Assembly (NCBI GenBank): GCA_035578905.1
Contig: JAQJVL010000004.1
Location: 6,507,175 to 6,571,174, forward strand
Length of the DNA stretch: 64,000 nucleotides
Direction: 5' to 3'
From: Stictocephala bisonia
Lineage: Eukaryota > Arthropoda > Insecta > Hemiptera > Membracidae
This document shows positions 35,951-49,270 of this stretch, piece by piece (position 1 is the stretch's first letter; each line of letters opens with the position of its first letter). Below the pieces are notes generated by a model. It did not search any database. It was not told where the DNA came from and saw only the letters and a list, made by a program, of their open reading frames with translations. The position numbers and the translations under genes were made by a program.

Positions 35951-38900
35951 AGACCTTCCTTCTCTGACTGTCCATTAACGACATGTAAACAATGGTACTG
36001 GTGCTGTAGAAAGCCTCCTTCTTTGACTGGCCATTAACGACTTGTAAAAAATTGAAACTATTGCTGCAGAAAGCCTCCTTCTATGACTGTCCATCAACGA
36101 CATGTTAACAATGGTACTGTTGATGTAGAAAGCCTCCTTCTTTGACTGGCCATTAACGACTTGTAAAAAATTGAAACTATTGCTGCAGAAAGCCTCCTTC
36201 TATGACTGTCCATCAACGACATGTTAACAATGGTACTGTTGATGTAGAAAGCCTCCTTCTCTGACTGTCCATTAACGACATGTAAACAATGGTACTGGTG
36301 CTGTAGAAACCTTCCTTCCTTGAATGGCCATTAACGACTTGTAAAAAATTGAAACTATTGCTGCAGAAAGCCTCCTTCTATGACTGTCCATCAACGACAT
36401 GTTAACAATGGTACTGTTGATGTAGAAAGCCTCCTTCTCTGACTGTCCATTAACGACATGTAAACAATGGTACTGGTGCTGTAGAAAGCCTCCTTCTTTG
36501 ACTGGCCATTAACGACTTGTAAAAAATTGAAACTATTGCTGCAGAAAGCCTCCTTCTATGACTGTCCATCAACGACATGTAAACAATGGTACTGTTGATG
36601 TAGAAAGCCTCCTTCTCTGACTGTCCATTAACGACATGTAAACAATAGTACTGGTGCTGTAGAAACCTTCCTTCCTTGACTGGCCATTAACGACATGTAA
36701 ACAATGGTACTGGTGCTGTGGAAACCTTCCTTCCTTGACTGTCCATTAACGATATGTAAACAATGGTACTGGTGCAGTGGAAACCTTCCTTCTTTGACTG
36801 TCTATTAACGACATGTAAACAATGGTATTGTTGATGTAGAAACCTTCTTCCTTGACTGGCCATTAACGACATGTAAACAATGGTATTGTTGATGTAGAAA
36901 GCCTCCTTCTCTGACTGTCCATTAACGACATGTAAACAATGGTATTGTTGATGTAGAAACCTTCCTTCCTTGACTGGCCATTAACGACATGTAAACAATG
37001 GTACTGGTGCTGTAGAAACCTTCCTTCCTTGACTGTCCATTAACGACATATAAACAATGGTACTGGTGCTGTAGAAACCTTCCTTCCTTGACTGTCCATT
37101 AAATTAACAACATGTAAACAATTGTACTGGTGCTGTAGAAACCTTCCTTCCTTGACTGTCCATTAACGATATGTAAACAATGGTACTGGTGCTGTAGAAA
37201 CCTTCCTTCCTTGACTGTCCATTAACGATATGTAAACAATTGTACTGGTGCTGTAGAAACCTTCCTTCCTTGACTGTCCATTAACGATATGTAAACAATG
37301 GTACTGGTGCTGTGGAAACCTTCCTTCTTTGACTGTCTATTAACGACATGTAAACAATGGTACTGTTGATGTAGAAAGCCTCCTTCTCTGACTGTCCATT
37401 AACGATATGTAAACAATGGTACTGGTGCTGTAGAAACCTTCCTTCCTTGACTGTCCATTAACGACATGTAAACAATGGTACTGTTGATGTAGAAAGCCTC
37501 CTTCTCTGACTGTCCATTAACGACATGTAAACAATGGTATTGTTGATGTAGAAACCTTCCTTCCTTGACTGTCCATTAAATTAACAACATGTAAACAATT
37601 GTACTGGTGCTGTAGAAACCTTCCTTCCTTGACTGTCCATTAACGATATGTAAACAATGGTACTGGTGCTGTAGAAACCTTCCTGCCTTGACTGTCCATT
37701 AACGATATGTAAACAATGGTACTGGTGCTGTAGAAACCTTCCTTCTATGACTGGCCATTAACGATATGTAAACAATGGTACTGGTGCTGTAGAAACCTTC
37801 CTTCCTTGACTGTCCATTAACGACATGTAAACAATGGTACTGTTGATGTAGAAAGCCTCCTTCTCTGACTGTCCATTAACGACATGTAAACAATGGTATT
37901 GTTGATGTAGAAACCTTCCTTCCTTGACTGTCCATTAAATTAACAACATGTAAACAATTGTACTGGTGCTGTAGAAACCTTCCTTCCTTGACTGTCCATT
38001 AACGATATGTAAACAATGGTACTGGTGCTGTAGAAACCTTCCTTCCTTGACTGTCCATTAACGATATGTAAACAATGGTACTGGTGCTGTAGAAACCTTC
38101 CTTCTATGACTGGCCATTAACGATATGTAAACAATGGTACTGGTGCTGTAGAAACCTTCCTTCCTTGACTGTCCATTAACGACATGTAAACAATGGTACT
38201 GTTGATGTAGAAAGCCTCCTTCTCTGACTGTCCATTAACGACATGTAAATAATGGTACTGGTGCTGTAGAAACCTTCCTTCCTTGACTGGCCATTAACGA
38301 CATGTAATCAATGGTACTGGTGCTGTAGAAACCTTCCTTCCTTGACTGTCCATTAACGATATGTAAACAATGGTACTGGTGCTGTAGAAACCTTCCTTCC
38401 TTGACTGGCCATTAACGACATGTAAACAATGGTACTGGTGCTGTAGAAACCTTCCTTCCTTGACTGTCCATTAACGACATATAAACAATGGTACTGGTGC
38501 TGTAGAAACCTTCCTTCCTTGACTGTCCATTAAATTAACAACATGTAAACAATTGTACTGGTGCTGTAGAAACCTTCCTTCCTTGACTGTCCATTAACGA
38601 TATGTAAACAATGGTACTGGTGCTGTAGAAACCTTCCTTCCTTGACTGTCCATTAACGACATGTAAACAATGGTACTGGTGCTGTAGAAACCTTCCTTCC
38701 TTGACTGGCCATTAACGACATGTAAACAATGGTACTGGTGCTGTTGAAAGCCTCCTTCTTTGACTGTCCATTAACGAATGTAAACAATGGTACTGGTGCT
38801 GTAGAAACTTTCCTTCTTTGACTGTCCATTAACGAATGTAAACAATGATACTTTTGCTGTTGAAAGCCTCCTTCTCTGACTGTCCATTAACGAATGTAAA

Positions 38901-39508
38901 CAATGATACTTTTGCTGTTGAAAGCCTCCTTCTCTGACTGTCCATTAACGAATGTAAACAATGATCATTTTGCTGTTGAAAGCCTCCTTCTTTGACTATC
39001 CATTAACGAATGTAGACAATGGAACTTTTGCTGTTGAAAGCCTCCTTCTCTGACTGTCCATTAACGAATGTAAACAATGATCATTTTGCTGTTGAAAGCC
39101 TCCTTCTTTGACTGTCCATTAACGAATGTAAACAATGATACTTTTGCTGTTGAAAGCCTCCTTCTCTGACTGTCCATTAACGAATGTAAACAATGATACT
39201 TTTGCTGTTGAAAGCCTCCTTCTCTGACTGTCCATTAACGACATGTAAACAATCGTACTGGTGCTGTAGAAACCTTCCTTCCTTGACTGTCCATTAACGA
39301 TATGTAAACAATGGTACTGGTGCTGTAGAAACCTTCCTTCCTTGACTGGCCATTAACGACATGTAAACAATGGTACTGGTGCTGTAGAAACCTTCCTTCC
39401 TTGACTGTCCATTAACGACATGTAAACAATGGTACTGGAGCTGTAGAAACCTTCCTTCTTTGACTGTCCATTAACGTCATGTAAACAATGGTATTATTGC
39501 TGTAGAAA
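35951..39508. repeat. 59-bp satellite, main block
   Basis: About 60 monomers of the type TGACTGTCCATTAACGACAT, GTAAACAATGGTACTGGTGC, TGTAGAAACCTTCCTTCC (59 bp). Subtypes include GATGTAGAAAGCCTCCTTC, ATTAAATTAACAACATG (longer) and AACGAATGTAAACAATGATA (shorter). They occur in runs and in recurring orders. For example, the ATTAAATTAACAACATG variant recurs about 359 bp apart near 37577 and 37936, a higher-order repeat of about six monomers. Confidence 0.95.
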
Positions 39509-39512
39509 TATT

Positions 39513-39888
39513 TACCACCCCCCACCCACCCACCCACCCATACACGTACAGTGGTATTGACCCACCCGTCCACCCATACACGTACAGTGGTATTATTAAC
39601 ACCGTGCCTGTATGGGTGGGTGGGTGGGTTAGTAACACCGTGTCTGTATGGGTGGGCGGGTGGGTTATTAACACCGTGCCTGTATGGGTGGGTGGGTGGG
39701 TTAGTAACACCGTGCCTGTATGGGTGGGTGGGTGGGTTAGTAACACCGTGCCTGTATGGGTGGGCGGGTGGGTTATTAACACTGTTCCTGTATGGGTGGG
39801 TGGGTGGGTTAGTAACACCGTGCCTGTATGGGTGGGTGGGTGGGTATTAGACAGTACCACCTAACGTGTATGGGTGGGTGGGTGGGTC
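39513..39888. repeat. 36-bp GGGT-rich minisatellite nested in the 59-bp array
   Basis: Units such as CTGTATGGGTGGGTGGGTGG plus GTTAGTAACACCGTGC repeat every 36 bp (39608, 39644 and on). The left edge carries the same motif inverted (CACCCACCCACCCATACACG), facing CGTGTATGGGTGGGTGGG at the right edge. The block is therefore bounded by inverted copies. G-run spacing would allow G-quadruplexes. Three frames open across it are artefacts. Confidence 0.93.
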
Positions 39889-39944
39889 AGTATCACTGTG
39901 AGCCTACAGGCCTGTGTGTCAACTTTATTTAACGAGTGAATTAC

Positions 39945-40030
39945 CGACCGTTAGATCAGTTGAGCATCCGAACCTTGAAACTTGCCCTCCGCATTCCGAA
40001 GCCTTAGCCACCGAGCCATTGGAAAAGATT
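39945..40030 (-). repeat. tRNA-like sequence, possible SINE or tRNA relic
   Basis: On the minus strand, TGGCTCGGTGG (40018-40008) resembles an RNA polymerase III A box and GGTTCGGATGC (39974-39964) a B box. The spacing of about 55 bp is within the usual range. A full cloverleaf does not form convincingly by eye, and the acceptor stem is not paired. It sits with the nested GGGT array inside the 59-bp satellite. A tRNA-derived SINE head or a decayed tRNA are both possible. Confidence 0.35.
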
Positions 40031-40043
40031 TAAACTTCTGTAC

Positions 40044-41140
40044 ATTCTTCTTTGACTGTCCATTAACGACATGTAAACAATGGTACTGGTGCTGTAGAAA
40101 CCTTCCTTCTTTGCCTGTCCATTAACGGCATGTAAACAATGGTACTGGTGCTGTAGAAACCTTCCTTCTTTGACTGGTCATTAACGACATGTAAACAATG
40201 GTACTGGTGCTGTAGAAACCTTCCTTCTTTGACTGTCCATTAACGAAATGTAAACAATGGTATTATTGCTGTAGAAAGCCTCCTTCTTTTACTGTCCATT
40301 AACGACATGTAAACAATGGTACTGTTGTTGTAGAAAGCCTCCTTCTATGACTGGCCATTAACGACATGTAAACAATGGTACTGGTGCTGTAGAAAGCCTC
40401 CTTCTTTGACTGGCCATTAACGACATGTAAACAATGGTACTGGTGCTGTAGAAACCTTCCTTCCTTGACTGTCCATTAACGACATGTAAACAATGGTACT
40501 GGTGCTGTAGAAACCTTCCTTCCTTGACTGTCCATTAACGACATGTAAACAATGGTACTGGTGCTGTAGAAACCTTCCTTCTTTGCCTGTCCATTAACGA
40601 CATGTAAACAGTGGTACTGTAGAAACCTTCCTTTGACTGTCCATTAACGACATGTAAACAATGGTATTATTGCTGTATAAAGCCTCCTTCTATGACTGGC
40701 CTTTAACGACATGTAAACAATGGTATTTTTGCTGTATAAAGCCTCCTTCTATGACTGGCCATTAACGACATGTAAACAATGGTACTGGTGCTGTATAAAG
40801 CCTCCCTCTATGACTGTCCATTAACGACATGTAAACAATGGTATTGTTGATATATAAAGCCTCCTTCTTTGACTATCCATTAACGAATGTAGACAATGGA
40901 ACTTTTGCTGTTGAAAGCCTCCTTCTCTGACTGTCCATGAACGAATGTAAACAATGATAATTTTGCTGTTGAAAGCCTCCTTCTTTGACTATCCATTAAC
41001 GAGTGTAAACAATGATACTTTTGCTGTTGAAAGCCTCCTTCTCTGACTGTCCATTAATGAATGTAAACAATGGTACTTTTGCTGTTGAAAGCCTTCCTCC
41101 TTGACTGTCTATTATTTAGATGCGTAAATAGTGGTACTGT
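40044..41140. repeat. 59-bp satellite, second block
   Basis: The array resumes with TTCTTTGACTGTCCATTAAC and continues about 18 monomers. It includes the TTGCTGTTGAAAGCCTCC subtype also found at 38750-39240. Its last units decay before unique sequence. Confidence 0.94.
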
Positions 41141-41560
41141 GGATGTAGAAACTATTTCTTCCTGAATCCTGTCAATAAGGCATTGTTATTGTTTCCATAG
41201 AAATGGTTTCTTTAGTGTTGGTGATAGACAGGCTAGGAGCGGTAGGTTTTGGCCATAATGACAGATGTTGCAGCTACACATCGTTACCCGGCGGTGTGGA
41301 AGTGGAACTGAAGGGCACGAATGTGCGGTACGGCCATACGTGATGTCTTTGTGACACCTGGCCAGCGACGACCGACCTTTTAAGGAAATCTGTTCATAGA
41401 CGAGGTAAAAGGCCAAGGCTACTCGAACAGCCAGGACAAAAACCGAGGCTGCGTGACGAGGTCAATTTCTCACCCTCACGCTTAGCACCGAGCCTTGCTT
41501 ACAACCGTTTAATTAGATACCATAGGTAATGGCATATTTCCCACTGTTAATTATACATGT
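41141..41560. other. GC-richer unique island
   Basis: The segment at about 41210-41510 is clearly GC-richer than the surrounding DNA and contains several CpGs. The minus-strand frame at 41186-41416 shows no known domain. It could be an exon, a promoter or an old element. Confidence 0.3.
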
Positions 41561-41562
41561 TG

Positions 41563-41564
41563 TC

Positions 41565-41651
<87 letters not shown>
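41563..41651. repeat. (AT)n microsatellite
   Basis: About 88 bp of alternating AT with one GT interruption near 41581. Confidence 0.97.
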
Positions 41652-41654
<3 letters not shown>

Positions 41655-43435
41655 CTATATACTTTTAGATTTATACCATTTCTAAACTTACATAATTAGA
41701 AACCTAATATAATTTCAAACTAGCGTTTTCATCTTAGTTTCGCTTGCGAAAATAATACAAAATATTATCGTGACAGATACTCAACTTTATTTTAAAAGTA
41801 ACAACAGTTCGTTGCATTCACAAGAATTTTTTTTAAATACAACGTTTTTCCTCATGATTATTTCATTCAATAGTGCAAGTAATGTCAAGTTGTTTTAACT
41901 TACTCTGGAGTAAGAGACGCGATTTATACTGACCAATTTATACTTCTTTAAGGCTTTCCTTGATATTTTTCTACGGTTAGTTATAATGTCCATATGATAA
42001 ACATTCAAGAATTTAGATACAAGAAAAAGTGAAATACATGGCAGAGTTTAAATTGTTACTATGTTACTATCTGATTTGAAATTCCTTTGTGCTGGAAATT
42101 ATATTCGTAATGAATAAATGCTATAGACACAATCAATATGGCGTCGAAATTCATGTAAACATAAGTAATAATTCCTAAGCGTTGGTACTGTTGTTACTAG
42201 TAGGCCTTATTTCTGCAAATATAATAGAAAATCCTTGCAATTAGTCCTTATTTGTGCAATTAATTATGCTAGTTAAAGCTTACTGGTTGACCTTATTTAA
42301 TGAAATACCTGACTAGTATTCTTTTATATATACTATTATATAGTAGTATGGTGTACGTTACGAGTAGGCTATTTTTGTGCAGTTCGTATATTGAGATCTA
42401 ATGAAGTAGTTCTTATGTTGTAGCTCATTAAAAAATGAAATTTTAAATGTTTGACGAATGAAAATGGGAATCTGCAGGACGCGTAAACTCTTCTAAAATG
42501 ACAGCCCAAAGTTTTCTAGACCATATTATTTGGGAGATTATAGGGCCAATCAGACGTTGAAATGTGGCCGAATGAGAGTATGTGGTCGTGTTAAATACTT
42601 GCAGTGGCCGTTTCTAGGAATATTTCATAAATGTTAACTCTGAATAAGAAATTATTTTGCAGAATCTAATGAGGGCGTACTCATGAACAAACCTGTTGGT
42701 GCCCCCCCTCCCAATCTATGGTGTAGCCGAAGGGTGGGTTAGTGAACACGGCCATCATTAGGCGTATTTCAAGGAAGTGGGATGGGCTAGGGGAAGACTC
42801 GTTACAATTTACAAATAAAAGTTTAACGCCAAAGGTTTCCCACTTTCTAAATTAGCAGATTAATGGCTTTATTTTCATTAAATAAAAAAATAAAATGGGA
42901 AACACCATAGAGATTTTCCACTTCACTTAAATCACTTCTCTCATTTGTTTTTACATGATAAATAATAAAATTATGTCCTTTGTATTCAGTTTTATTTACA
43001 TTTTTTTAAATTATGTAATTATTTCCGACATTCTACGCTTAATACATTTCCCTACATATATTATCAGTCCTTTTCTGTTTTGTTTGTTTGTTCTTTACAT
43101 AATACATAATAGTTATGGTTTCCAGATTTTGGTGTTCCAAAAACCACCAACGATTGTCATATTGTTGAAAATCCTACCAACTGGTGGGAAATTATGATAA
43201 TAACTTCACAATATTTGAAAATCAAATTACACGTTGAACACAATAACTTTTGTTCGTTTTCTCAGGCATGAGGATGTTTTTAAGTTTCTATTCACACACA
43301 AAATATCACTCCAAGGACAACTTATACATTTAGATGTAAAAACTCCTTGATAATTGTATTGACGTGATTTTTCCCATATGTATTTTCCCAATGTTATTAT
43401 GTTTGGTAGAAACCATCAGTTATACATTGATTTTA
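41652..43435. other. AT-rich non-coding DNA
   Basis: No gene seen. The frame at 42955-43197 is AT-driven and hydrophobic, with no known motif. A short GC-richer patch lies at about 42690-42800. Confidence 0.45.
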
Positions 43436-43641
43436 TACACAAATATATTTACCATCCAATGTTAAATTTTGAGTCTCATAATATCAGCTGTTTTTGTGGT
43501 CCGTTGTGGAGCGCTAGTGAAGTCCCATGTAAATGTAATGCAGTTTAAACCAGCTGAGGTTGCAGACCTCACTAACTAACAAAATTACAGGAACAAATAT
43601 TCCTATTAGATGGAATATCTATTGAAAGTGTATGTAATCAA
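43436..43641. mobile_element. MITE family B, copy 2
   Basis: Matches the element at 22887-23103 from ATTGATTTTATACACAAATA through CATCCAATGTTAAATTTT and GTGGAGCGCTAGTG to ATTCCTATTAGATGG. The right terminus has drifted (GTATGTAATCAA). Confidence 0.82.
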
Positions 43642-44060
43642 GGGTTAAACCCGCCCTTTTTCGACACCACACTTAAGGTCCTCTTCATTTTTACACCTAA
43701 AGTTTGATATATAATTAAAAAGTAACACTCCTCTACCACAGAAAAAATCTATGTGCATTCTACATATTACTGTACAAAATGCAATTGCTACCTCAAAAGC
43801 CGTTTGTATTTTATGGGTTAAACCACAGAATATGTCTATATTCTGTGGTTATACGTAATGAAACAATAACGGAATGGCTTATCGCCTCTGTACGTGGTAT
43901 TTAACCAAAAGACAATAAATGAAAATTACAAAAATTAGTAATAAATAGCAGAAGTAACAACTGGAGTAATTGTAAATATAGAAAGTGAACAGTTTAGGCC
44001 AAAATAAAAATTCTAACCATCATCAATTGCTTTCAAATTGTCACTAACCTTAATTAAATA
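43642..44060. other. Spacer with a perfect 12-bp hairpin
   Basis: Non-coding. AACCACAGAATA (43821-43832) pairs perfectly with TATTCTGTGGTT (43839-43850) across a 6-nt loop. It is too short for a microRNA precursor, and I assign no role. Confidence 0.6.
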
Positions 44061-47000
44061 AATCATACATTTACGGATACCTCATACATTAACGGCCACC
44101 TCCTCCTACCATAGACATACATGTTAACTACATTCTCTCATACGGAAATCCACAAGGGTACCTCATACATTTAAGGTCACCTCCTCCTACCATAGACATA
44201 CGTGTTAACTACATTTTCTCACACGGAAGTCCACAAGGATACCTCATACATTTACGGCCACCTCCTTCTACCGTAGACATACATACGGGTTCACTACCTT
44301 CTCATACAGAAATCCACAAGGATACCTCATACATTTACGGCCACCTCCTCCTACCATAGACATACGTGTTAACTACATTCTCTCATACGGAAATCCACAA
44401 GGATACCTCATACATTTACGGTCACCTCCTCCTACCATAGACATACGTGTTAACTACTTTCTCCCATACGGAAATCCACAAGGATACGTCATACATTTAC
44501 GGCCACCTCCTCCTACCATAGACATACGGGTTAACTAATTCTCTTATACGGAAATCCACAAGGATACCTCATACATTTACGGCCACCTCCTCCTACCGTA
44601 GACATACGTGTTAACTACATTCTCTCATACGGAAATCCACAAGGGTACCTCATACATTTAAGGTCACCTCCTCCTACCGTAGACATACGTGTTAACTACT
44701 TTCTCTCATACGGAAATCCACAAGGGTACCTCATACATTTAAGGTCACCTCCCTCCTACCGTAGACATACGTGTTAACTACTTTCTCTCATACGGAAATC
44801 CACAAGGGTACCTCATACATTTAAGGTCACCTCCTCCTACTGTAGGACAATACGTGTTAACTACATTCTCTCATACGGAAATCCACAAGGGTACCTCATA
44901 CATTTAAGGTCACCTCCTCCTACCGTAGACATACGTGTTAACTACATTCTCTCATACGGAAATCCACAAGGGTACCTCATACATTTAAGGTCACCTCCTC
45001 CTACCGTAGACATACGTGTTAACTACATTCTCTCATACGGAAATCCACAAGGGTACCTCATACATTTAAGGTCACCTCCTCCTACCGTAGACATACGTGT
45101 TAACTACTTTCTCTCATACGGAAATCCACAAGGGTACCTCATACATTTAAGGTCACCTCCTCCTACCGTAGACATACGTGTTAACTACTTTCTCTCATAC
45201 GGAAATCCACAAGGGTACCTCATACATTTAAGGTCACCTCCTCCTACCATAGACATACGTGTTAACTACATTCTCTCATACGGAAATCCACAAGGATACC
45301 TCATACATTTACGGCCACCTCCTCCTACCATAGACATACGTGTTAACTACATTCTCTCATACGGAAATCCACAAGGGTACCTCATACATTTAAGGTCACC
45401 TCCTCCTACCGTAGACATACGTGTTAACTACTTTCTCTCATACGGAAATCCACAAGGGTACCTCATACATTTAAGGTCACCTCCTCCTACCATAGACATA
45501 CGTGTTAACTACATTCTCTCATACGGAAATCCACAAGGATACCTCATACATTTACGGCCGCCTCTTCCTACCGTAGACATACATACGGGTCAACTACTTT
45601 CTCCCATACGGAAATCCACAAGGGTACCTCATACATTTAAGGTCACCTCCTCCTACCATAGACATACGGGTTAACTAATTCTCTCATACGGAAATCCACA
45701 AGAGTACCTCATACATTTAAGGTCACCTCCTCCTACCATAGACATACGTGTTAACTACATTCTCTCATACGGAAATCCACAAGGATACCTCATACATTTA
45801 CGGCCACCTCCTCCTACCGTAGACATACATACGGGTTCACTACCTTCTCATACAGAAATCCACAAGGGTACCTCATACATTTAAGGTCACCTCCTCCTAC
45901 CATAGACATACGTGTTAACTACATTCTCTCATACGGAAATCCACAAGGATACCTCATACATTTACGGCCACCTCCTACCATAGACATACGTGTTAACTAC
46001 ATTTTCTCATACGGAAATCCACAAGGATACCTCATACATTTACGGCCACCTCCTCCTACCATAGACATACGTGTTAACTACATTCTCTCATACGGAAATC
46101 CACAAGGGTACCTCATACATTTACGGCCACCTTCTCCTACCATAGACATACGTGTTAACTACATTCTCTCATACGGAAATCCACAAGGATACCTCATACA
46201 TTTACGGCCACCTCCTCCTACCATAGACATACGTGTTAACTACATTCTCTCATACGGAAATCCACAAGAGTACCTCATACATTTAAGGTCACCTCCTCCT
46301 ACCATAGACATACGTGTTAACTACATTCTCTCATACGGAAATCCACAAGGGTACCTCATACATTTAAGGTCACCTCCTCCTACCATAGACATACGTGTTA
46401 ACTACTTTCTCTCATACGGAAATCCACAAGGGTACCTCATACATTTAAGATCACCTCCTCCTACCGTAGACATACGTGTTAACTTCATTCTCTCCTACGG
46501 AAATCCACAAGGGTACCTCATACATTTAAGGTCACCTCCTCCTTCCGTAGACATACATACGGGTTAACTACCTTCTCTCATACGGAAATCCACAAGGATA
46601 CCTCATACATTTACGGCCACCTCCTCCTACCATAGACATACGTGTTAACTACATTCTCTAATACGGAAATCCACAAGGATACCTCATATATTTAAGGTTA
46701 CCTCCTCCTACCATAGACATACGTGTTAACTACATTCTCTCATACGGAAATCCACAAGGATACCTCATACATTTAAGGTCACCTCCTCCTACCGTAGACA
46801 TACGTGTTAACTACATTCTCTCATACGGAAATCCACAAGGATACCTCATACATTTAAGGTCACCTCCTCCTACCGTAGACATACGTGTTAACTACATTCT
46901 CTCATACGGAAATCCACAAGGATACCTCATACATTTAAGGTCACCTCCTCCTACCATAGACATACGGGTTAACTACGTTCTCTCATACGGAAATCCACAA

Positions 47001-49270
47001 GGATACCTCATACATTTACGGCCACCTCCTCCTACCGTAGACATACGTGTTAACTACATTCTCTCATACGGAAATGCACAAGGGTACCTCATACATTTAA
47101 GGTCACCTCCTCTTACCGTAGACATACGTGTTAACTAATTTCTCTCATACGGAAATCCACAAGGGTACCTCATACATTTAAGGTCACCTCCTCCTACCGT
47201 AGACATACGGGTTAACTAATTCTCTCATACGGAAATCCACAAGAGTACCTCATACATTTAAGGTCACCTCCTCCTACCATAGACATACGTGTTAACTACA
47301 TTCTCTCATACGGAAATCCACAACTGTACCTCATACATTTATGGTCACCTCCTCCTACCGTAGACATACGTGTTAACTACTTTCTCCCATACGGAAATCC
47401 ACAAGGGTAATTCATACATTTAAGGTCACCTCCTCCTACCATAGACATTCGGGTTAACTACATTCTCTCATACGGAAATCCACAAGGATACCTCATACAT
47501 TTACGGCCACCTCCTCCTACCGTAGAAATACATACGGGTTAACTACCTTCTCTCATACGGAAATCCACAAGGATACCTCATACATTTACGGCCACCTCCT
47601 CCTACCATAGACATACGTGTTAACTACATTCTCTCATACGGAAATCCACAAGGATACCTCATATATTTATGGTCTCCTCCTCCTACCATAGACATACGTG
47701 TTAACTACATTCTCTCATACGGAAATCCACAAGGATACCTCAAATATTTAAGGTCTCCTCCTCCTACCATAGACAAACGTGTTAACTACATTCTCTCATA
47801 CGGAAATCCACAAGGATACCTCATACATTTACGGCCGCCTCTTCGTACCGTAGACATACGTGTTAACTACATTCTCTCATACGGAAATCCACAAGGATAC
47901 CTCATATATTTATGGTCTCCTCCTCCTACCATAGACATACGTGTTAACTACATTCTCTCATACGGAAATCCACAAGGATACCTCAAATATTTAAGGTCTC
48001 CTCCTCCTACCATAGACAAACGTGTTAACTACATTCTCTCATACGGAAATCCACAAGGATACCTCATACATTTACGGCCGCCTCTTCGTACCATAGACAT
48101 ACGTGTTAACTACATTCTCTCATACGGAAATCCACAAGGATACCTCAAATATTTAAGGTCACCTCCTCCTACCGTAGACATACATACGGGTTAACTACTT
48201 TCTCCCATACGGAAATCCACAAGGGTACCTCATACATTTAAGGTCACCTCCTCCTACCATAGACATACGGGTTAACTACATTCTCTCATACGGAAATCCC
48301 CAAGGATACCTCATACATTTACGGCCACCTCCTACCATAGACATACGTGTTAACTACATTCTCTCATACGGAAATCCACAAGGATACCTCATACATTTAC
48401 GGCCACCTCCTACCATAGACATACGTGTTAACTACATTCTCATACGGAAATCCACAAGGATACCTCATACATTTACCGCCACCTCCTCCTACCATAGACA
48501 TACATACGGGTTAACTACCTTCTCTCATACACGCGGATCCCTCATACATTTACGGTCACCTTCTCTTACCGTTACATACATGTTAATTACCCTCTCTATA
48601 CGGAAATACACGTAGATCCCTCATACATTTACGGTCAACTCCTTCTACCATAGACTTACGGGAATAACTACCTTCTTTCATAAGGAAATTCACACGGAAA
48701 CATAATACATTTATGGTTACCTTCTTTACCATAGACATACGAGTTAACTACTCTTATACGGAAATCCACACGGATTACTTCATACATTTACGGTGATCCC
48801 CTCATCCTTTCATAGACATATGGACTAGCTACATTCTCTCATAAAGAAGTCCATGCAAATACCTTATCGCGTACATTTATGGTCACCCACTCCTTCCATA
48901 GACTTACGGGTTCACTACTCTCTCTTTCATACGGCAATACACGTGGATCCCTCTAATAAATTTACGGTTACCTTCTTGTACCATAGACATATGGATTAAC
49001 TTCCTTCTCTCATACGGAAATACACGTGGATCCCTCATACATTTACGGTCACTTTCTCCTACCATAGACATACGGGCTAACTACCTTCTCTCATACGGAA
49101 ATCCACACGGAAACCTCATACATTTACGGTCCCCTTCTCTTACCATCGACATACGGGTTAACTACCTTCTCTTATACGGAAATACATGAGTATACCTCAT
49201 ACATTTACGGTTACTGCATCCTTCCATAGACTTACGGGTTATCTATCTCTTTTATTCATAAATCCACGTG
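44061..49270. repeat. 81-bp satellite, about 64 monomers
   Basis: The consensus order is CATACGGAAATCCACAAGGG, TACCTCATACATTTAAGGTC, ACCTCCTCCTACCGTAGACA, TACGTGTTAACTACATTCTC. CATACGG at 44626 and 44707 confirms 81 bp. Two main variants (GGATACC with TTTACGGCCACC; GGGTACC with TTTAAGGTCACC) are interspersed in runs. Monomers are very similar in the centre and decay from about 48500 rightward. There are small length variants: CTCC losses, ATACATACGGG gains. Confidence 0.96.
47661..48146. repeat. 243-bp higher-order repeat in the 81-bp satellite
   Basis: A trimer of marked monomers (ATATATTTATGGTCTCC; AAATATTTAAGGTCTCC with AGACAAACG; TTTACGGCCGCCTCTTCG) starts at 47661 and is repeated at 47904, exactly 243 bp on. 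This suggests block duplication, as by unequal exchange. Confidence 0.9.

Noticed and set aside
39477..39864. Repeat-protein-like frames across the GGGT array on both strands
   Set aside because: The 36-bp period preserves open frames by arithmetic. There is no independent evidence of coding.
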